Shown: one piece after another, positions 4,419 to 5,588 of the stretch | Layout of the letters: every line of letters starts with the position of its first letter | Numbering within the stretch: position 1 is the first letter of the stretch | Origin: Acidimicrobiia bacterium | GTDB lineage: Bacteria > Actinomycetota > Acidimicrobiia > Spongiisociales > UBA5794 | Assembly (NCBI GenBank): GCA_030599515.1 | Contig: JAUVNV010000175.1 | Location: forward strand, 1-5,588 | Direction: 5' to 3' | DNA length: 5,588 nucleotides | Translations under genes and position numbers: made by a program | The notes under the pieces: model-generated | The model's database searches: none | Told to the model about the DNA's origin: nothing | The model's input: the letters and a program-made list of their open reading frames with translations, nothing else

Positions 4419-5561
4419 ATGATGAAGAGACTTGCATTGCTCTTTGCAGTGCTCGCCCTTGTTGCCGCAGCGTGTGGCAGCAGCGACGAAGCAGACGATA
4501 CAACCACGACCGCGGCCGGTACCGAGACGACCGTTGCCGACGCCGGGCAAGAGACGACAGACACCGGTGAGAGCACGCTCGATACCGTGATCGCTCGCGG
4601 CACGCTCAAGTGCGGCATCTCGACCGGTGCTCCCGGCTTCTCAGAGACGGACCCGCAGGGCGTCTCGACGGGCCTCGACGCCGACTACTGCCGTGCCGTT
4701 GCGGCCGCGGTTCTCGGTGATGCGACTGCCGTCGAGTTCCGTCAGTTGACGGCCGCCGAGCGGTTCGCAGCGCTGGATACCGGCGAGATCGATGTCTTGA
4801 TACGGAACACGACGTGGACCCAGACGCGTGATGTCGACTTGGCACTCGACTTCGTGGCAACGACCTTCTACGACGGCCAGCAGATCATGGGGAACCCCGC
4901 GACTCTGACGCTCCTGAAGGATGGCATGACGAGCGAAGAATCGTTCGCAGCGATCGACGGTGGCATCGTTTGCACCAACGCCGGCACGACCACTGAGAAG
5001 AACATCAGCGAAGGTGCCGCCCAGAGTGGCGCAACGATCTCGCTCGAAACGGTCGAGAACTTCACCGAAGCGATGGACAAGTTCATCGCCGGTACGTGCG
5101 ACCTCGTCACAACCGACGGTTCTGGCCTCTTCGGGCACCGTGCTGCGAACATCGCGGCCGGTACCGAAGGCGCGGAGAACTGGGTCATCTTCCCTGATGC
5201 CCCGATCTCCAAGGAGCCGCTGGGCCCCGTCGTCCGTCAGAACGACTCCACCTGGATGGACGTTGTGCAGTGGACGGTCTTCGCGACGTTCATCGCAGAA
5301 GAGAACGAGGTCACGTCGGCCAGCGCCGAGGCGGACAAGGAGAAGACGCCCGAGATCGCCCGACTCTTCGGTGTTTCCGAAGATGAGAAGCAGACCAGCA
5401 TGGGTCTGAGCAAGGACGCCTTCTTCCAGGTGATCTCGCAAGTCGGAAACTACGGCGAGATCTACGAGAGGAACCTCGGACCGCTGAAACTGGAGCGCGA
5501 AGGTACGCGCAACATGCAGTGGTACGACGGGGGTCTGATCTACGCCCCGCCGGCACGCTGA
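4419..5561 (+). CDS. aapJ: AapJ/BztA-type general L-amino-acid ABC transporter substrate-binding lipoprotein
   Basis: This 380-residue secreted binding protein should capture polar amino acids for an ABC importer. Residues 1-19 form a lipoprotein signal: basic MMKR, a hydrophobic core, then VAAAC with Cys19 as the lipidation site. Residues 20-53 are a Thr/Asp/Glu/Ala linker. The SBP_bac_3 domain shows AapJ hallmarks: RGTLKCGISTGAPGFS (60-75), GLDADYCRAVAAAVLGD (85-101), ERFAALDTGEIDVLIRNTTWT (114-134) and FYDGQQ. GTTTEKN is at 189-195, TCDLVTTDGSGL at 226-237, PISKEPLGPVVRQND at 262-276, VGNYGEIYERNLGP late on, and GLIYAPPAR at the C-terminus. Cys65, 91, 185 and 227 match positions usually conserved in the family and could form disulfides. 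An ATG at 4422 is an equally possible start. Permease and ATPase genes (aapQMP) would be expected downstream. Confidence 0.92.
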   Translation: MMKRLALLFAVLALVAAACGSSDEADDTTTTAAGTETTVADAGQETTDTGESTLDTVIARGTLKCGISTGAPGFSETDPQGVSTGLDADYCRAVAAAVLGDATAVEFRQLTAAERFAALDTGEIDVLIRNTTWTQTRDVDLALDFVATTFYDGQQIMGNPATLTLLKDGMTSEESFAAIDGGIVCTNAGTTTEKNISEGAAQSGATISLETVENFTEAMDKFIAGTCDLVTTDGSGLFGHRAANIAAGTEGAENWVIFPDAPISKEPLGPVVRQNDSTWMDVVQWTVFATFIAEENEVTSASAEADKEKTPEIARLFGVSEDEKQTSMGLSKDAFFQVISQVGNYGEIYERNLGPLKLEREGTRNMQWYDGGLIYAPPAR

Positions 5562-5588
5562 TCGAACCGGAATACGAGTGGAGAGCGG
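5562..5588 (+). other. Short non-coding tail at the window edge
   Basis: These 27 bases follow the binding-protein stop. A GTG at 5578 could begin the next gene, but too few codons are visible to support a call. No terminator hairpin is seen, which agrees with read-through into transporter permease genes. Confidence 0.3.

Noticed and set aside
4376..4570. A 64-codon plus-strand frame with GGAGGA just before an internal ATG at 4388, overlapping the start of the binding-protein gene
   Set aside because: The Shine-Dalgarno to ATG spacing is only about 2 nt, and the translation becomes an Arg/Asp-rich shadow of the lipoprotein linker. A leader peptide is not excluded but is unsupported.
4641..5441. 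A 266-codon minus-strand open frame antisense to the binding-protein gene
   Set aside because: It is a shadow of the strongly supported AapJ-like gene, with Arg/Asp/Val-rich translation and no recognisable motifs.

Overview
The window reads as chromosomal DNA from a high-GC bacterium, most likely an actinobacterium. The case rests on G/C-rich third codon positions, GTG starts, tightly overlapping genes, and a lipoprotein whose mature N-terminus is a Thr/Asp/Glu-rich linker of the kind common in Acidimicrobiia. The lineage is an inference from style; there is no rRNA or other marker gene here.

Positions 1-3139 hold a minus-strand purine operon, transcribed purA > purD > purE > purB. purA and purD overlap by four bases (GTGA), and purE and purB overlap by four bases (ATGA). 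The only gap, between purD and purE, is filled by tandem heptanucleotide repeats. PurD and PurE act on the route to IMP, PurA and PurB convert IMP to AMP, and PurB also acts earlier in the route to IMP. The purK partner expected for this type of PurE is not in the window. A 148-bp divergent promoter region with a good -10 box for purA separates the operon from the plus-strand genes.

Positions 3288-3812 encode a YjbQ/UPF0047-family protein. Its stop codon lies inside a perfect 14-bp-stem hairpin. Directly after the hairpin is a second heptad tract that shares two exact heptads with the purD-purE tract. Next comes a short gene (3921-4283) for a four-helix-bundle protein of the S23/23S rRNA intervening-sequence/bAvd family, bracketed by a 15-bp imperfect direct repeat. 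A 135-bp G-rich gap leads to an AapJ-type amino-acid ABC transporter binding lipoprotein (4419-5561), whose permease and ATPase genes would be expected just past the window.

The housekeeping genes look ordinary. The most interesting signal is the heptad-repeat family, which follows two different genes in sense orientation, together with the hairpin, heptads and four-helix-bundle gene, which may form an inserted cassette.
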